A stretch of 64,000 nucleotides of DNA, taken from NCBI RefSeq assembly GCF_014298075.1, contig NZ_CP060418.1:5208001-5272000 (forward strand). The letters run 5' to 3'. The notes below the pieces were generated by a model. The model was not told the origin of the DNA, ran no database searches, and saw nothing but the letters and a program-made list of their open reading frames with translations. A program made the translations under genes and the position numbers. Shown here one piece after another: positions 27,346 through 36,684 of this stretch. This DNA is from Enterobacter sp. JUb54 (GTDB lineage: Bacteria; Pseudomonadota; Gammaproteobacteria; Enterobacterales; Enterobacteriaceae). Numbering within the stretch: the first letter of the stretch is position 1; each line of letters opens with the position of its first letter.

Positions 27346-28866
27346 TTATTGCACTCCCATAAATTCACGTATGCGGTCGAGCGCCGGGGCGTCCGCGTTA
27401 TCACGGATGCGCTGCGGGTGGACATCGCTGACCACGACGCCGTTTTCCATCATCACCACCCGGTCAGAAATCGATAACGCGAAGTCCATCTCATGGGTGA
27501 CGATCAGCATCGTCATCCCTTCGCGGGCGAGGGACTGAATCACCTTCAGCACTTCGCCAACCAGCTCCGGATCCAGCGCCGAGGTCGGTTCGTCAAACAG
27601 CATGATGTCCGGTTTTAAGGCCAGCGCCCTGGCGATGGCGACGCGTTGTTGCTGGCCGCCGGAGAGCTGCCATGGGTATTTTTCGGCATGGGCCAGCAGC
27701 CCGACGCGGTCCAGCAGATAGAGGGCCTGCGCTTTGCCGACTTCACGGTCAACCAGCTTGTGATACAGCGGGGCGAGCATCACGTTGTCGAGCACTGTGC
27801 GATGGGGGAACAGGTTAAAGCCCTGGAATACCATGCCGATACGCCGCACGCCGGCACGCATCTGCGGCTTATCGACGATTGCCGCCCCTTTGAGGTAGTC
27901 TTCGCCGTACAGCACGATCTCCCCGGCATCAATGCTTTCAAGGGCGTTGATGGTGCGGATAAGGGTGGTTTTACCGGAGCCGGATGGCCCGATAATGCTG
28001 ATGACCTGGCCGTTTTCGACTTTCAGGTCGATGCCTTTCAGCACCTGATGCTGGCCCCAGGATTTTTCGATAGCCCGCAGGTCGAGCGCCGGCGGCATGC
28101 CGCTGGTGGCTTCGGCTTTGACGGTCTGCTGCGGCGCCTTCAGGCTGCTGCGCAGGGCATCACACTCGGCGTCGTTGTAGGTTTGCGGGCGTTTTTGCTG
28201 AATATCCAGCATGTTTTCCAGCGCCCGGAACAGCCAGGTAAAGATGGTCACCACCATCACGTAGTAGACCGCGACCGCCAGCAGCGTCTCCATCACGAGG
28301 AAGTTCTGCGCATACAGCCGTTGGCCGGTGAGCAGCAGTTCCGGTAATGAAATGACCGACAGAATCGAGCTGAGCTTAATAATGGTGATGTATTCGTTAA
28401 TCAACGTGGGTAACGAAATCCGAAACGCCTGCGGAATAATAATTAAGCGTTGGATCCCGATAAAGCTGAAGCTTAATGCGTGACCGGCTTCGCCTTGCCC
28501 TTTCGCCACCGACAGTAATCCGCCGCGATGGATCTCCGCCATATAGGCCGCTTCGGTGACGGTCATCGACACTAATCCGGCAATAAACGGAATACCAAGC
28601 AGCGGCTGGGTTACCGGGAAGAGCTGCGGCAGGTTATAGACGAATACCAGCAGCACCATTAACGGCACGCTACGGAAAAACCAAATATAGAGTTCGACGG
28701 GAACCTTCAGCCAGCGCGGGCCGGAGAGCTTGGCGCAGGCTAAAAGGAAACCCAGTATCAGGCCAATAAACCAGGACAATGAACTGACGACTACCACCGT
28801 GACACACGCCTGCCAGAATGCCCCAACGCTAAATAATGAGAAAAAGTATCCCCAATCGAACTCCAT
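27346..28866 (-). CDS. Fused amino-acid ABC permease and ATPase
   Basis: 506 residues carrying two normally separate proteins. Residues 1-225 are a HisM/GlnP-type permease with an EAA loop near 126-148. A linker of about 35 residues follows. Residues about 262-506 form the GlnQ-type ATPase, with Walker A GPSGSGKT at 293-300, signature LSGGQQQR and Walker B LMLFDEP-like [10 protein letters not shown]. It energises uptake of a polar amino or guanidino acid brought by the adjacent receptor. The fusion fixes 1:1 stoichiometry of permease and ATPase. It lies between the receptor and the aldolase genes in one leftward operon. Confidence 0.92.
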   Translation of the reverse strand: MEFDWGYFFSLFSVGAFWQACVTVVVVSSLSWFIGLILGFLLACAKLSGPRWLKVPVELYIWFFRSVPLMVLLVFVYNLPQLFPVTQPLLGIPFIAGLVSMTVTEAAYMAEIHRGGLLSVAKGQGEAGHALSFSFIGIQRLIIIPQAFRISLPTLINEYITIIKLSSILSVISLPELLLTGQRLYAQNFLVMETLLAVAVYYVMVVTIFTWLFRALENMLDIQQKRPQTYNDAECDALRSSLKAPQQTVKAEATSGMPPALDLRAIEKSWGQHQVLKGIDLKVENGQVISIIGPSGSGKTTLIRTINALESIDAGEIVLYGEDYLKGAAIVDKPQMRAGVRRIGMVFQGFNLFPHRTVLDNVMLAPLYHKLVDREVGKAQALYLLDRVGLLAHAEKYPWQLSGGQQQRVAIARALALKPDIMLFDEPTSALDPELVGEVLKVIQSLAREGMTMLIVTHEMDFALSISDRVVMMENGVVVSDVHPQRIRDNADAPALDRIREFMGVQ

Positions 28867-28897
28867 ACCGACTCCTGTTTCTTATGGCTTTATTGTA

Positions 28898-29704
28898 TTA
28901 ATCGATGCGTTCTAAATTGTATTTCTTGATGATGGCGTCATATTTGCCGTTGGCTTTTAAGGTGGCCAGCGCCGATTTAATGGCGGTCACCAGTTCGCTA
29001 TTGCCTTTGGCGACATAAATTCCCAGCGGTAATGGATACACCAGTCGCGTGGAGCTGATGGCCAGGCGGCCACGGCTTTTATCGACGATGATCTGCGCCG
29101 CCGGGGCGATTTCGACCTGCGCGCTGATATTTTTCGACAGCAGGGCCTGGGAGACTTCCGGCGAGGTCGGGAACTCCGAAATGCTAATCGCTGGTTTGCC
29201 GTTTTTCAGGCAGTACTCATCAGAGTGGGTTTTCAGGCTGGTCACCCACGAGGTTCCCTGCTGCAGGCCCACCTTCACGCCACACAAATCATCTTCCGTT
29301 TTTGGCTGCACATCGCCGCTCTTGAGGGCAATGATTGCCGCGCCGGAGAGGGCATACGGGATTGCATCGGCCTGTTTCAGGCGTTCCGGGGTGATGTACA
29401 TCCCGGAGATCACCGCGTCGTACTTCTTACCAATACCTAAAATCAGGCTGGTGAATTTGGTATCGATCAGCTGCGGTTTGGCTTTCAGCTGCTCGGCAAT
29501 CAGCGCGGCAAAATCCGGGTCGAGGCCAACGATGTTGTTGTTGCTGTCGTAAGATTCAAACGGCGGATAGGTAACCTCCATGCCCACTTTAAAGACGCCA
29601 TCGGTCAGCAGCTCTGCGGCCTGGGTCAGCGGGGAAAAACAGGCGGTGACGGCGATAGCTAAAGCCACACGGCGCGAGAACTTCTTAAGCGTTTTTTTCA
29701 TCAT
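28898..29704 (-). CDS. Periplasmic receptor for the fused ABC transporter
   Basis: 268 residues. Signal peptide MKKTLKKFSRR...TQAAE, then KVGMEVTYPPFESYDSN, DTKFTSLILGIGKKYD, SGMYITPERLKQADAIPY, all shared with the receptor at 23930. It lies 31 bases upstream of the transporter gene and just after the oxygenase gene, so it is the cognate receptor. Ligand class inferred as a cationic or guanidino amino acid from the surrounding ureohydrolases. Confidence 0.9.
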   Translation of the reverse strand: MMKKTLKKFSRRVALAIAVTACFSPLTQAAELLTDGVFKVGMEVTYPPFESYDSNNNIVGLDPDFAALIAEQLKAKPQLIDTKFTSLILGIGKKYDAVISGMYITPERLKQADAIPYALSGAAIIALKSGDVQPKTEDDLCGVKVGLQQGTSWVTSLKTHSDEYCLKNGKPAISISEFPTSPEVSQALLSKNISAQVEIAPAAQIIVDKSRGRLAISSTRLVYPLPLGIYVAKGNSELVTAIKSALATLKANGKYDAIIKKYNLERID

Positions 29705-29710
29705 TTATCC

Positions 29711-30787
29711 TCACGGGTTATTAACGGTTTTTTGCTGTGCTTGTTTTTTCAGGTGACCAAAGGTGTTGGTGCCGCGGGCGCGCTCCGGCAGCTGCAGTTC
29801 GCCTTTAGTGACTTTCTCGCGCAGGTAGCGATAGGTTTGCAGCGCCTGGCTCCACATATGTTCGCCGATGCTTAATTCCTGGTATTCGCCGGCTTCCCCG
29901 GCGGCCAAAAAGGTCGGCAGCGGGCGGATCAGCGTGTGGTAATCGCAGGCGAAAAACAGCGGGAAGGAGTAGCGTTCCTGCGGCACCTTGCGAACCCGGT
30001 GTGCTGTAGCAACAAATGTGCCAGCGCTCAGTACTTCCAGCATGTCGCCGATATTGATCACGAACGCCTCTTCTTCTGCGGCGTTCTTCTGCGGCGGCGC
30101 ATCGATCCAGACGCTATCTTCATTCAGCACTTCAAGGCCCGGCTGGTCAGCGAGCAGCAGGGTGAAGCATTCGTAATCGGTGTGTGCACCAATACCGGGA
30201 ACATCTTCGGCACTGGCATCAAAGGGATAGTGGATCAGGCGCAGCTTTGCCGGCGGGCAGGTGACCATCTCTTTGAAGTAGCCTTCCGGCAGACCCAGGG
30301 CGAGGGCAAAGGCGTCAAACAGGCGATGACCAAGGGCGAATACCGCCTCGTAATAGGCCAGCACCCGCGACTGAAACTCGGCCAGCTCCGGCCACTCGTT
30401 GGCGCCAATCAGCGGCGTACCGGCCAGCACGAACGGATGGTCGGCGGCGGCCTGAAAACCAATATCAAAGGCCTCTTTATGGTCCGGTTTGCCGGAGCCA
30501 TAGATCTCTTCCCCTTCCGGAACATAGCCTTTGTGGCTGGCTGAACGGCCGATGTAGTACTGCATTTTTTGATCCATCGGCAGGGCGAACAGCTCTTTGG
30601 CGGCGCTGCGGACCCCGGCGATCAGCTCCGGGGCAATGCCGTGGCCGGTAATATAGAAAAAGCCAACTTCACGCGCGGCCTGGCCTATTTCATCCGCTAC
30701 GGTCTGGCGCTCGGCAAGATCGTCGCTAAGAAGAGCGCTGATATTAATGGTCGGTAATTCAGTGAAAGAACTTTTTGCAACGCTCAT
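29711..30787 (-). CDS. 2-oxoglutarate/Fe(II) oxygenase, isopenicillin-N-synthase family
   Basis: 358 residues from ATG 30787, which has AAGGAGC upstream; the longer frame starts inside the neighbouring gene. The iron triad is His202-Asp204 (GAHTDYE) and His263 (TAHRVRKV), and the 2-oxoglutarate site is RYSFP (Arg272, Ser274). The N-terminal DIOX_N domain includes GFFYITGHGI. The family includes hydroxylases, desaturases and the ethylene-forming enzyme. Among guanidino-acid genes, a role in hydroxylating a guanidino or arginine-like compound is plausible but inferred. Confidence 0.85.
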   Translation of the reverse strand: MSVAKSSFTELPTINISALLSDDLAERQTVADEIGQAAREVGFFYITGHGIAPELIAGVRSAAKELFALPMDQKMQYYIGRSASHKGYVPEGEEIYGSGKPDHKEAFDIGFQAAADHPFVLAGTPLIGANEWPELAEFQSRVLAYYEAVFALGHRLFDAFALALGLPEGYFKEMVTCPPAKLRLIHYPFDASAEDVPGIGAHTDYECFTLLLADQPGLEVLNEDSVWIDAPPQKNAAEEEAFVINIGDMLEVLSAGTFVATAHRVRKVPQERYSFPLFFACDYHTLIRPLPTFLAAGEAGEYQELSIGEHMWSQALQTYRYLREKVTKGELQLPERARGTNTFGHLKKQAQQKTVNNP

Positions 30788-30789
30788 CT

Positions 30790-31647
30790 CTAAAGCTCCT
30801 TGTCGGTGAGGGATAAAAAGTCGGCAAACTGCTGTTGTTGCCGGGTTGCCATCCACGCGTTCAGCGACCACAGGTCGGCGACCGGGACGTTGGTGAACGG
30901 CAGATGATGGAGATAGCCATCGGGGCCAAACTCAGGGGTCAGCGTGGTGTGCTGATAGCCGCGCTGGCGCTGCGAGTGCCAGATTTGCAGCCAGATGCGC
31001 TGCTGGAAATCCAGCGCGGCGCGATATTCCGGCGCCGCCGGGTGAGGCACCTGCGGCCCCTGGTCATAACCGGCGCGAGCCTGGGTGTGGTGCACGCGGT
31101 CGATAAAAGCGCTGAAATCATCGCAAGGGTCATCCAGCAGACGTTCGCTGACCACAATCCAGTGGCTGATGTCGGCGGTAAATCGCAGCTGTGGCAACTG
31201 GGCAATAATCTCGAGGGTCAGCCACGGGCTGTACAACGAGGTGGCGCGGTGGGTTTCGAAGCTGCAGGTCAGCTCGTATGTCGCCGCCAGCTCGTGGGCT
31301 TTGCCGAGAAAATCCACCTGCTGCGCCAGCGGCCAGCGGTCGTTGCCGGCCAGCAGATTGACGAAGCGCGGGGTCAGCGACTTTGCCTCATCAAAGCGGC
31401 TTTTTAAGCGCTCGAGATGCTGCTGCGGCGTTTCGGCCTGGGCCGGGATCACGCCGCCGCCGCTGAAGACGATGGCGATGTACTCCAGCGCAGACTCGTG
31501 CAACTGTTGGGCCAGCGTCTGGCGTGCGTCGCTGGTTAGCGGGACGCGAGCCTCGATGCCGCAGCAGCCGACCGCTTTCAGTTCGCTGAGCGTTTGTTGC
31601 CACGGGGCGGTGACACCCCAGAGCGTGCGAAAAACCTTGAGTTGCAT
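30790..31647 (-). CDS. TIM-barrel sugar-phosphate isomerase/epimerase family protein
   Basis: 285 residues of the AP-endonuclease-2/xylose isomerase-like superfamily. Probable metal ligands occur in the SFETHRA, TADISHW and LTPEFGPDG segments. It stops 2 bases before the oxygenase start, so the two are tightly coupled. It might isomerise or epimerise the hydroxylated product, or act on an oxo-acid. No substrate-specific feature is recognised. Confidence 0.82.
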   Translation of the reverse strand: MQLKVFRTLWGVTAPWQQTLSELKAVGCCGIEARVPLTSDARQTLAQQLHESALEYIAIVFSGGGVIPAQAETPQQHLERLKSRFDEAKSLTPRFVNLLAGNDRWPLAQQVDFLGKAHELAATYELTCSFETHRATSLYSPWLTLEIIAQLPQLRFTADISHWIVVSERLLDDPCDDFSAFIDRVHHTQARAGYDQGPQVPHPAAPEYRAALDFQQRIWLQIWHSQRQRGYQHTTLTPEFGPDGYLHHLPFTNVPVADLWSLNAWMATRQQQQFADFLSLTDKEL

Positions 31648-31658
31648 GGTCTGGCTCC

Positions 31659-32609
31659 TTATGGGTATTTCACGCCGGGCAGCACGCAGAGCATTTCGTA
31701 CAGCAGGTTAGCGGCCAGTTGCGAGGTATTGCCGCTGACGTCGTAGGGCGGCGAGACTTCAACCAGATCGCAGCCAATCAGGTTAAGGCCGCGGCAGCCG
31801 CGGACGATTTCCAGCGCCTGAATGGAGGTCAGACCGCCGACTTCCGGCGTTCCGGTACCGGGCGCCCAGATCGGATCGAGGCTGTCGATATCAAAGCTCA
31901 GATAGACCGGGCCATCGCCCATCTGCTCACGCACTTCGGCCATCAGCGGGGCCAGGGATTTGTGCCAGCACTGTTCCGCCTGCACCAGACGGAAGCCCTG
32001 GTCGACGCCCCACTGGAAGTCGCCGGCGGCATAGCCCTGGGCGCGCTGACCAATCTGCACTACCCGTTTGAGGTCCAGCAGACCCTCTTCCACCGCGCGG
32101 CGGAAGGTGGTGCCGTGGGCGATTTTTTCCCCGAACATCTCATCGTTGGTGTCGGTATGGGCATCCACATGAATCAATCCGACCGGGCCGTGTTTCTTGG
32201 TCAGGGCGCGCAGAATCGGCAGGGTGATGGTGTGGTCGCCGCCGAGGGTCAGCGGGATCATCGGGAAACTATTTAATCCCGTGTAGTAATCCTCGATAAT
32301 CTGCACCGATTTCAGCAGGCTGTAGGTGTTGATCGGCACGTCACCGATATCGGCAACCGATAAGGATTCAAAAGGCGCCGCGCCGGTCGCCATGTTGTAG
32401 GGGCGAATCATCACCGATTCGGTACGGATATAGCGCGGCCCGTAGCGGGTTCCGGCGCGCTGGGAGGTACCGATATCCAACGGGATGCCCACGAATGCCG
32501 CATCAAGTCCCTGTAAATCTTCAATAAACGGCAGGCGCATCATGGTTGCGCGGCCGCCAAAACGTGGCATCTCGTTGCCACCCTGTGGTTGATGAAAGAC
32601 GTTATCCAT
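31659..32609 (-). CDS. Second ureohydrolase (guanidino-acid hydrolase family)
   Basis: 316 residues from ATG 32609 with AGGAG upstream; a longer frame is not supported. The metal motifs are intact: GGDHTIT, DAHTDTND and SFDIDSLDP, plus AGTRYGPR and VEVSPPYD. It is a diverged paralogue of the enzyme at 22944. The substrate-side loops differ (for example MIRPYNMATGAAPFE versus VRRVHPVSRR), so it likely takes another guanidino compound. It heads the leftward operon with isomerase, oxygenase, receptor and transporter, and is divergent from a LysR gene. Confidence 0.88.
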   Translation of the reverse strand: MDNVFHQPQGGNEMPRFGGRATMMRLPFIEDLQGLDAAFVGIPLDIGTSQRAGTRYGPRYIRTESVMIRPYNMATGAAPFESLSVADIGDVPINTYSLLKSVQIIEDYYTGLNSFPMIPLTLGGDHTITLPILRALTKKHGPVGLIHVDAHTDTNDEMFGEKIAHGTTFRRAVEEGLLDLKRVVQIGQRAQGYAAGDFQWGVDQGFRLVQAEQCWHKSLAPLMAEVREQMGDGPVYLSFDIDSLDPIWAPGTGTPEVGGLTSIQALEIVRGCRGLNLIGCDLVEVSPPYDVSGNTSQLAANLLYEMLCVLPGVKYP

Positions 32610-32695
32610 TTCAGCTCCTGGATCTGATACACAAATGCTCGACAGGGAGATAGTGCGAAAGATGGGCTGGACTTTAAATCGTCTGCTGTAAATAC

Positions 32696-32719
32696 TTAGT
32701 TCATTTATTGGTGAACTAA
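32696..32719. promoter_or_regulatory. LysR operator at the divergent promoters
   Basis: A perfect inverted repeat TTAGTTCA, 8 bases, TGAACTAA. It ends two bases before the LysR start codon, overlapping its ribosome-binding region, so the regulator may repress itself while activating the divergent ureohydrolase operon. Confidence 0.6.
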
Positions 32720-32721
32720 AT

Positions 32722-33633
32722 ATGCTTAACGACGGCAGCCTTAACATTCGACAACTACAGGTTTTTGAGGCGGTGGCCCGCCTTGAGAGCTACAGCCGGG
32801 CCCAGCAGGAGTTGGGGATTTCGGTATCGGCGATCAGCAACGCCATGTCCCAGCTGGAGACGCAGCTCGGGTTCAGCCTGTGTCAGCGCGGGCGCGGGGG
32901 CTTTGCCCTGACCGAGAAAGGTCAGCAGTTTTTACAGCAGGCGATTCGGGTGCTCAGCGAGCTGAACGAGCTGGAGCGCCAGTCGTCGCTGCTGAAGGGC
33001 GAACACAGCGGCACCATTTGCATCTCGACGCTGGACTCGATCGAAACCGAAACCGCGCTGTCGCTGCCGGTGGTGCTGCGCAGCTTCAGCGATAAGTTTC
33101 CCCATGTGCATATCAAGCTGATTATCCGCACTCCGGCGGAGCAGCTGAACGGCGTGCTGAACAACCATATTGATTTGGCGATCGGCAGTTATAACTCCCA
33201 GGTGCATAACATCATCAGCGAACCGCTGTACCGCGAGCAGCACTGGCTCTACTGCAGCGACCTGCATCCGATGTTCTTCAGCCGCCAGCTCGATAAAGAC
33301 CAGATCAGCCAGTGTCCGCTGGTGACCCGCAGCTACTGGAATACCAGCGACCTGCGCCGCCGTGGCTTTAGTAAAGGCAGCGCCACCGTCGAAACCGTCG
33401 ACGCACAACTGCTGCTGATCCTGTCGGGGAAATATATCGGTTATCTTCCCGAGCACTATGCCTGGCCGTGGATCAAAGAGAACCGGCTGCGGGTGCTGCT
33501 GCCCAACGAGTTTGGCTTCCAGTCGCCGTTCTCGGCAATCTGCAAGCGCGGGCGCAGCAACGAGCCGTATCTGAAAGAGTTTCGTAATTTACTGAAGAAG
33601 AACACGGTGGCCAGGCCGAAGTGGAACTACTAG
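32722..33633 (+). CDS. LysR-family regulator of the second ureohydrolase operon
   Basis: 303 residues. The helix-turn-helix region contains LGISVSAISNAMSQLETQLG. It is highly similar along its length to the regulator at 21907, indicating duplication of a LysR/ureohydrolase/receptor module. It is divergent from the operon at 32609-24798. The ATG at 32722 is two bases downstream of a perfect inverted repeat. Confidence 0.9.
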   Translation: MLNDGSLNIRQLQVFEAVARLESYSRAQQELGISVSAISNAMSQLETQLGFSLCQRGRGGFALTEKGQQFLQQAIRVLSELNELERQSSLLKGEHSGTICISTLDSIETETALSLPVVLRSFSDKFPHVHIKLIIRTPAEQLNGVLNNHIDLAIGSYNSQVHNIISEPLYREQHWLYCSDLHPMFFSRQLDKDQISQCPLVTRSYWNTSDLRRRGFSKGSATVETVDAQLLLILSGKYIGYLPEHYAWPWIKENRLRVLLPNEFGFQSPFSAICKRGRSNEPYLKEFRNLLKKNTVARPKWNY

Positions 33634-33696
33634 GCGGCGGTGACCACGGGGCTTTTTCAGCGGCAATCCGAGGGATAAACGCCACCGGAACGAGAT

Positions 33697-33730
33697 AATG
33701 CTGGTCACTTAAGGTGGCCAGCATTTTTTA
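33697..33730 (+). terminator. Rho-independent terminator after the LysR gene
   Basis: Stem AATGCTGG-T-CAC / GTG-G-CCAGCATT with TTAAG loop and six T. Confidence 0.85.
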
Positions 33731-33734
33731 TGGT

Positions 33735-34182
33735 TTATCGCGGATCTGGGTTATGCCGGGTTCCTATGCTTTCATTTTGCCACTGAAAAAGCCCCCAGCC
33801 ATGATACCGCGACGGGACAGCCTCGGGATGGCAGCGCGGGGTTAGGCGCATCAAGAAAACGGGCGGGAACGCAGGCGCGCATCCAGGACTGACGGCCTGG
33901 ATGGCCGTCAGAGGGCAGGTCGAGACAGGGATGTCGAGTCCGGCCCGGTCCGCCAGATGAAGCCGGAGTGGAGCATACCGCGTAGCGGCCGTTTTCAGCG
34001 CAATGCCGGGGGTCATGGGGGGCGAGCGAAACGCCCCCCATGCCGTTCACCCGCGGAGGGGGTGAGAAAAGTACTGGATTCACCGTGAACGGAGCATTCC
34101 ACGAAAGTGAACGGACTACTCCACGTAACCCACAGCATTACCCCAGAATGAGGGCATTTTATTTAAGGCATAACGCGATGAG
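33735..34182. other. GC-rich structured noncoding region
   Basis: This region has no gene I can defend but is full of secondary structure: a perfect 9-base hairpin at 33889-33911 (CTGACGGCC / GGCCGTCAG), a perfect 11-base hairpin at 34014-34042 (CATGGGGGGCG / CGCCCCCCATG), and tandem 22-base repeats at 34085-34128. Short minus-strand frames are proline/arginine-rich and unconvincing. It may encode a structured RNA or be a decayed mobile or phage segment. Confidence 0.5.
34085..34128. repeat. Tandem 22-base repeat, two copies
   Basis: Two adjacent units both begin GTGAACGGA and contain CTCCAC or TTCCAC; 18 of 22 positions agree. It is the end of the structured region described above. Confidence 0.6.
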
Positions 34183-34365
34183 CTATTCATTCCTTGCAGA
34201 GCGGCTACGCCATTTTTTATACAGCAGCAATACCACAAACAGTATCGCGATGCTGCCGATGGGGATCGGGATATGGTTCAGGGCAAAAATAAGTTCGATC
34301 AGGGCCACTGAACCCCAGGTGATTAAGAAACGGCTGAGACGAGACGATGGCATGTTCATGTTCAT
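34183..34365 (-). CDS. Possible small membrane protein
   Basis: 60 residues with two hydrophobic stretches (about 12-31 and 35-52) and a basic end (YKKWRSRSARNE). This is typical of small inner-membrane proteins, but the ribosome-binding site is weak and I recognise no family. The 300 bases between it and the phosphatase gene at 34664 hold nothing further that I can identify. Confidence 0.35.
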   Translation of the reverse strand: MNMNMPSSRLSRFLITWGSVALIELIFALNHIPIPIGSIAILFVVLLLYKKWRSRSARNE

Positions 34366-34663
34366 GATCGTGAGGCGAGTGATGCACCCGTCCGTTTTCG
34401 AGCGGCGTTGGTGACGGTCAGGCAGTTGTGGGATATGAACGCTATCCCAGAAAGCACGAGCATGTTGGCAGTAGTCTTCATCTGTATCTTTAGTGAGCGA
34501 AGTGAGCTGTCAGCATCTTACGAGGTGAGCCCCATAATATTGATGGCAATCAGCTTGGGTCACGCTACCGGCAGGCGTTTGTGAGTGGTTTATGCTCGGT
34601 TGAGGTTAGTGGTGAGGGGAGAATGCCAGCCGCAGGGGCTGGCATGTAGGCTATGCGGAAAGC

Positions 34664-35659
34664 TTATTTCGTCGGGCACTGCGCCGGGTCGAAGACCGTT
34701 TTCCAGTCCTGTTTCATATCGACCACCGTCCAGCCTTTGGCTTTGGCTTCCGGCAGGGCCTCCACCAGCTTGCCGCTGGCGGGCGGATGGCTGTCGTAGG
34801 CGTACTCGCGCGCCGCATCGGTGTGGTGCACCAGCAGGCCGAAGGCTTTGTAATCCGGATTGGCGGCGGCGTATTGCAGCATCTGCAGGTCGCCATCGCT
34901 GTTACCGAAGGCGGCGACCGGGCGATGCCCCATAAACAGATGGATCGCCACCGGCTTGTTGGCCTTATCGTCATTAAAGGCACCCTGCATGGTCTTGCGG
35001 ATTTGCGTGCCGTCAGCGCTCAGGGAAAATTCGCCCAGCGCAAATGAACCGACCACCTGCTCAGGCGGGATCCCGTACATCTTCTGCGACATCACGCGCA
35101 TAAAGTCGATACCGCCGCCGGAAATGATCCAGGTTTTAAAGCCATTCTCGCGCAGATAATCAAGCAGCTGGCGCATTGGCTGATAGCCCATCTGATCGTA
35201 GCGGCAGCCAAAACGCTTATCTTTATGCGTCTCCAGCCAGGTGGCGACCCGGCGATCGAATTCGTCGGTGGTGATCCCGCTGTGGGTTAACGCCAGCAGC
35301 TTCATCAGCCCTTTATCGCCGGCTTTCACTACGGTTTTGAGATCGTTGGTCAGCACGGCGTTGATCAGCGGGTCCTTTTTCCACTCCGGGTGCTCGGGAG
35401 CCTGACGGACAATTTCATCGAGAATGAACTGGATCTGGAAGGTCAGCGGCGCCTCTGGCCACAGCGTGCCGTCGTTATCAAATACCACGTAGCGTTTGTC
35501 TGCCGGGATAAAATCCGGGCTACCCTGTTGCGTGGCATGCTGCACCCATTGCTCTATCGACTGTTTTGCCGCGGTGTCATTCCAGGCGGAAAGAGGGTCG
35601 GCATGGGCGGCGGTCGCGCATCCCAGCAGCAAGGCACAGGCCAGTAGGTTTTTTTTCAT
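34664..35659 (-). CDS. Periplasmic HAD-family phosphatase
   Basis: 331 residues. Signal peptide MKKNLLACAL...AAHA. The HAD nucleophile motif is VVFDNDGTLWPE (Asp61, Asp63), followed by ISGGGID and FGNSDGDLQML (motifs II and IV). The family dephosphorylates small molecules and some members act on phosphoserine-like substrates. The gene overlaps the previous one by 4 bases and is last in the sulfatase/MoxR operon. The link to sulfate-ester use is by context only. Confidence 0.85.
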   Translation of the reverse strand: MKKNLLACALLLGCATAAHADPLSAWNDTAAKQSIEQWVQHATQQGSPDFIPADKRYVVFDNDGTLWPEAPLTFQIQFILDEIVRQAPEHPEWKKDPLINAVLTNDLKTVVKAGDKGLMKLLALTHSGITTDEFDRRVATWLETHKDKRFGCRYDQMGYQPMRQLLDYLRENGFKTWIISGGGIDFMRVMSQKMYGIPPEQVVGSFALGEFSLSADGTQIRKTMQGAFNDDKANKPVAIHLFMGHRPVAAFGNSDGDLQMLQYAAANPDYKAFGLLVHHTDAAREYAYDSHPPASGKLVEALPEAKAKGWTVVDMKQDWKTVFDPAQCPTK

Positions 35660-36684
35660 TGTTTTCTCCTGTTCATAGGGGCTAATTCAGGGAGCGACAC
35701 CGGGGACCAGAAGCGCTGCCAGCGGTGCAGCAACCAGACCAGGCTTTGGCGCAGCGGTCGACGGGCAAACCAGCCTGCGGCGGCCAGCACTATCAGTGTG
35801 AGCACAATCAGGGCTATCTGCCATTTTTCGCCGTCGCGACGTCCTTCGAGGGCCGACTCTTTCCCGGCGGCACGCGCGCTATCGACTTTCAGAGTCTGGC
35901 CCGGCAGGGTCGCCAGCTGCCACTGCTGCTGATCGGTATCCCACCAGCGCAGCTTCACCGGCGGTAGCGTCAGGGTGCCGGCATCAGTCGGCAGATAGCG
36001 CAGCCGTTCGACGCGTATCGCGCCGTTAATTCCGCCCCGTCCGTCTTTGTCAAAGCGGTTCTCCGGCGCCAGCCGCTGGCTGCCGTCTCCGGGGATGGCA
36101 TACAGGATCTGCGGGATCTGCGCCGGGAGTACGTCTTCGGCCTGGAGCGTCACCACCCGTTCGACGGCATCGCCGGCCCGCAGGGTTTTATCGTTCCCCG
36201 CATGGAACTGGGTGATGCTCTGGCTGAGAGTCAGATGACGCGCGGGCAAAAAGCGGTCAGGCTGCTCAACGCCCGGCGGCCAGGCCACAGGTTGCTCCAG
36301 CGCATCGAGATGGACGGTCACCGGCGGCTGACCGGCGGAAGTGAGCGTCAGATCCACCGCGGGCAGCCGCAGCGTACTCTGATCCCACGTCATCACCTGG
36401 CGTTCAAGGCGAATGCCGCTCCAGCTGATGCCATCTTTCTGGCGGGTAAGCAGCTGATTGGGGAGCGGAGTATTGAGCAGCGCACCATTCTGCACCGCAA
36501 AATCTGGCCATTGCGGCGGGGGATTGAACCAGCTGTCGGTCCAGAAGGTCACGGCGACCGTGATGGGCTGGCCGGGAGCGACATGGCTGGGGGCGACAAT
36601 TTCACGGCTGATATCCATCACCGCCCGGGCGGGGGATATCGCCAGCAGCAGTGCCGGGAGCAGCAGGGCTGACAGGTATCTCAT
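35656..36684 (-). CDS. BatD-like membrane protein
   Basis: 342 residues with a signal peptide, a long periplasmic region of beta-rich segments (about 25-260) and one C-terminal membrane helix (about 280-305), then a short basic cytoplasmic tail. This matches BatD ('oxygen tolerance') proteins found with MoxR/VWA genes. It overlaps both neighbours by 4 bases. It probably forms part of a membrane complex with the VWA proteins encoded upstream. Confidence 0.75.
   Translation of the reverse strand: MRYLSALLLPALLLAISPARAVMDISREIVAPSHVAPGQPITVAVTFWTDSWFNPPPQWPDFAVQNGALLNTPLPNQLLTRQKDGISWSGIRLERQVMTWDQSTLRLPAVDLTLTSAGQPPVTVHLDALEQPVAWPPGVEQPDRFLPARHLTLSQSITQFHAGNDKTLRAGDAVERVVTLQAEDVLPAQIPQILYAIPGDGSQRLAPENRFDKDGRGGINGAIRVERLRYLPTDAGTLTLPPVKLRWWDTDQQQWQLATLPGQTLKVDSARAAGKESALEGRRDGEKWQIALIVLTLIVLAAAGWFARRPLRQSLVWLLHRWQRFWSPVSLPELAPMNRRKQ

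Noticed and set aside
34040-34414. 124-codon plus-strand frame over the structured region
   Set aside because: It runs through the tandem repeats and opposite the small membrane protein, with no start signal and no protein-like pattern.
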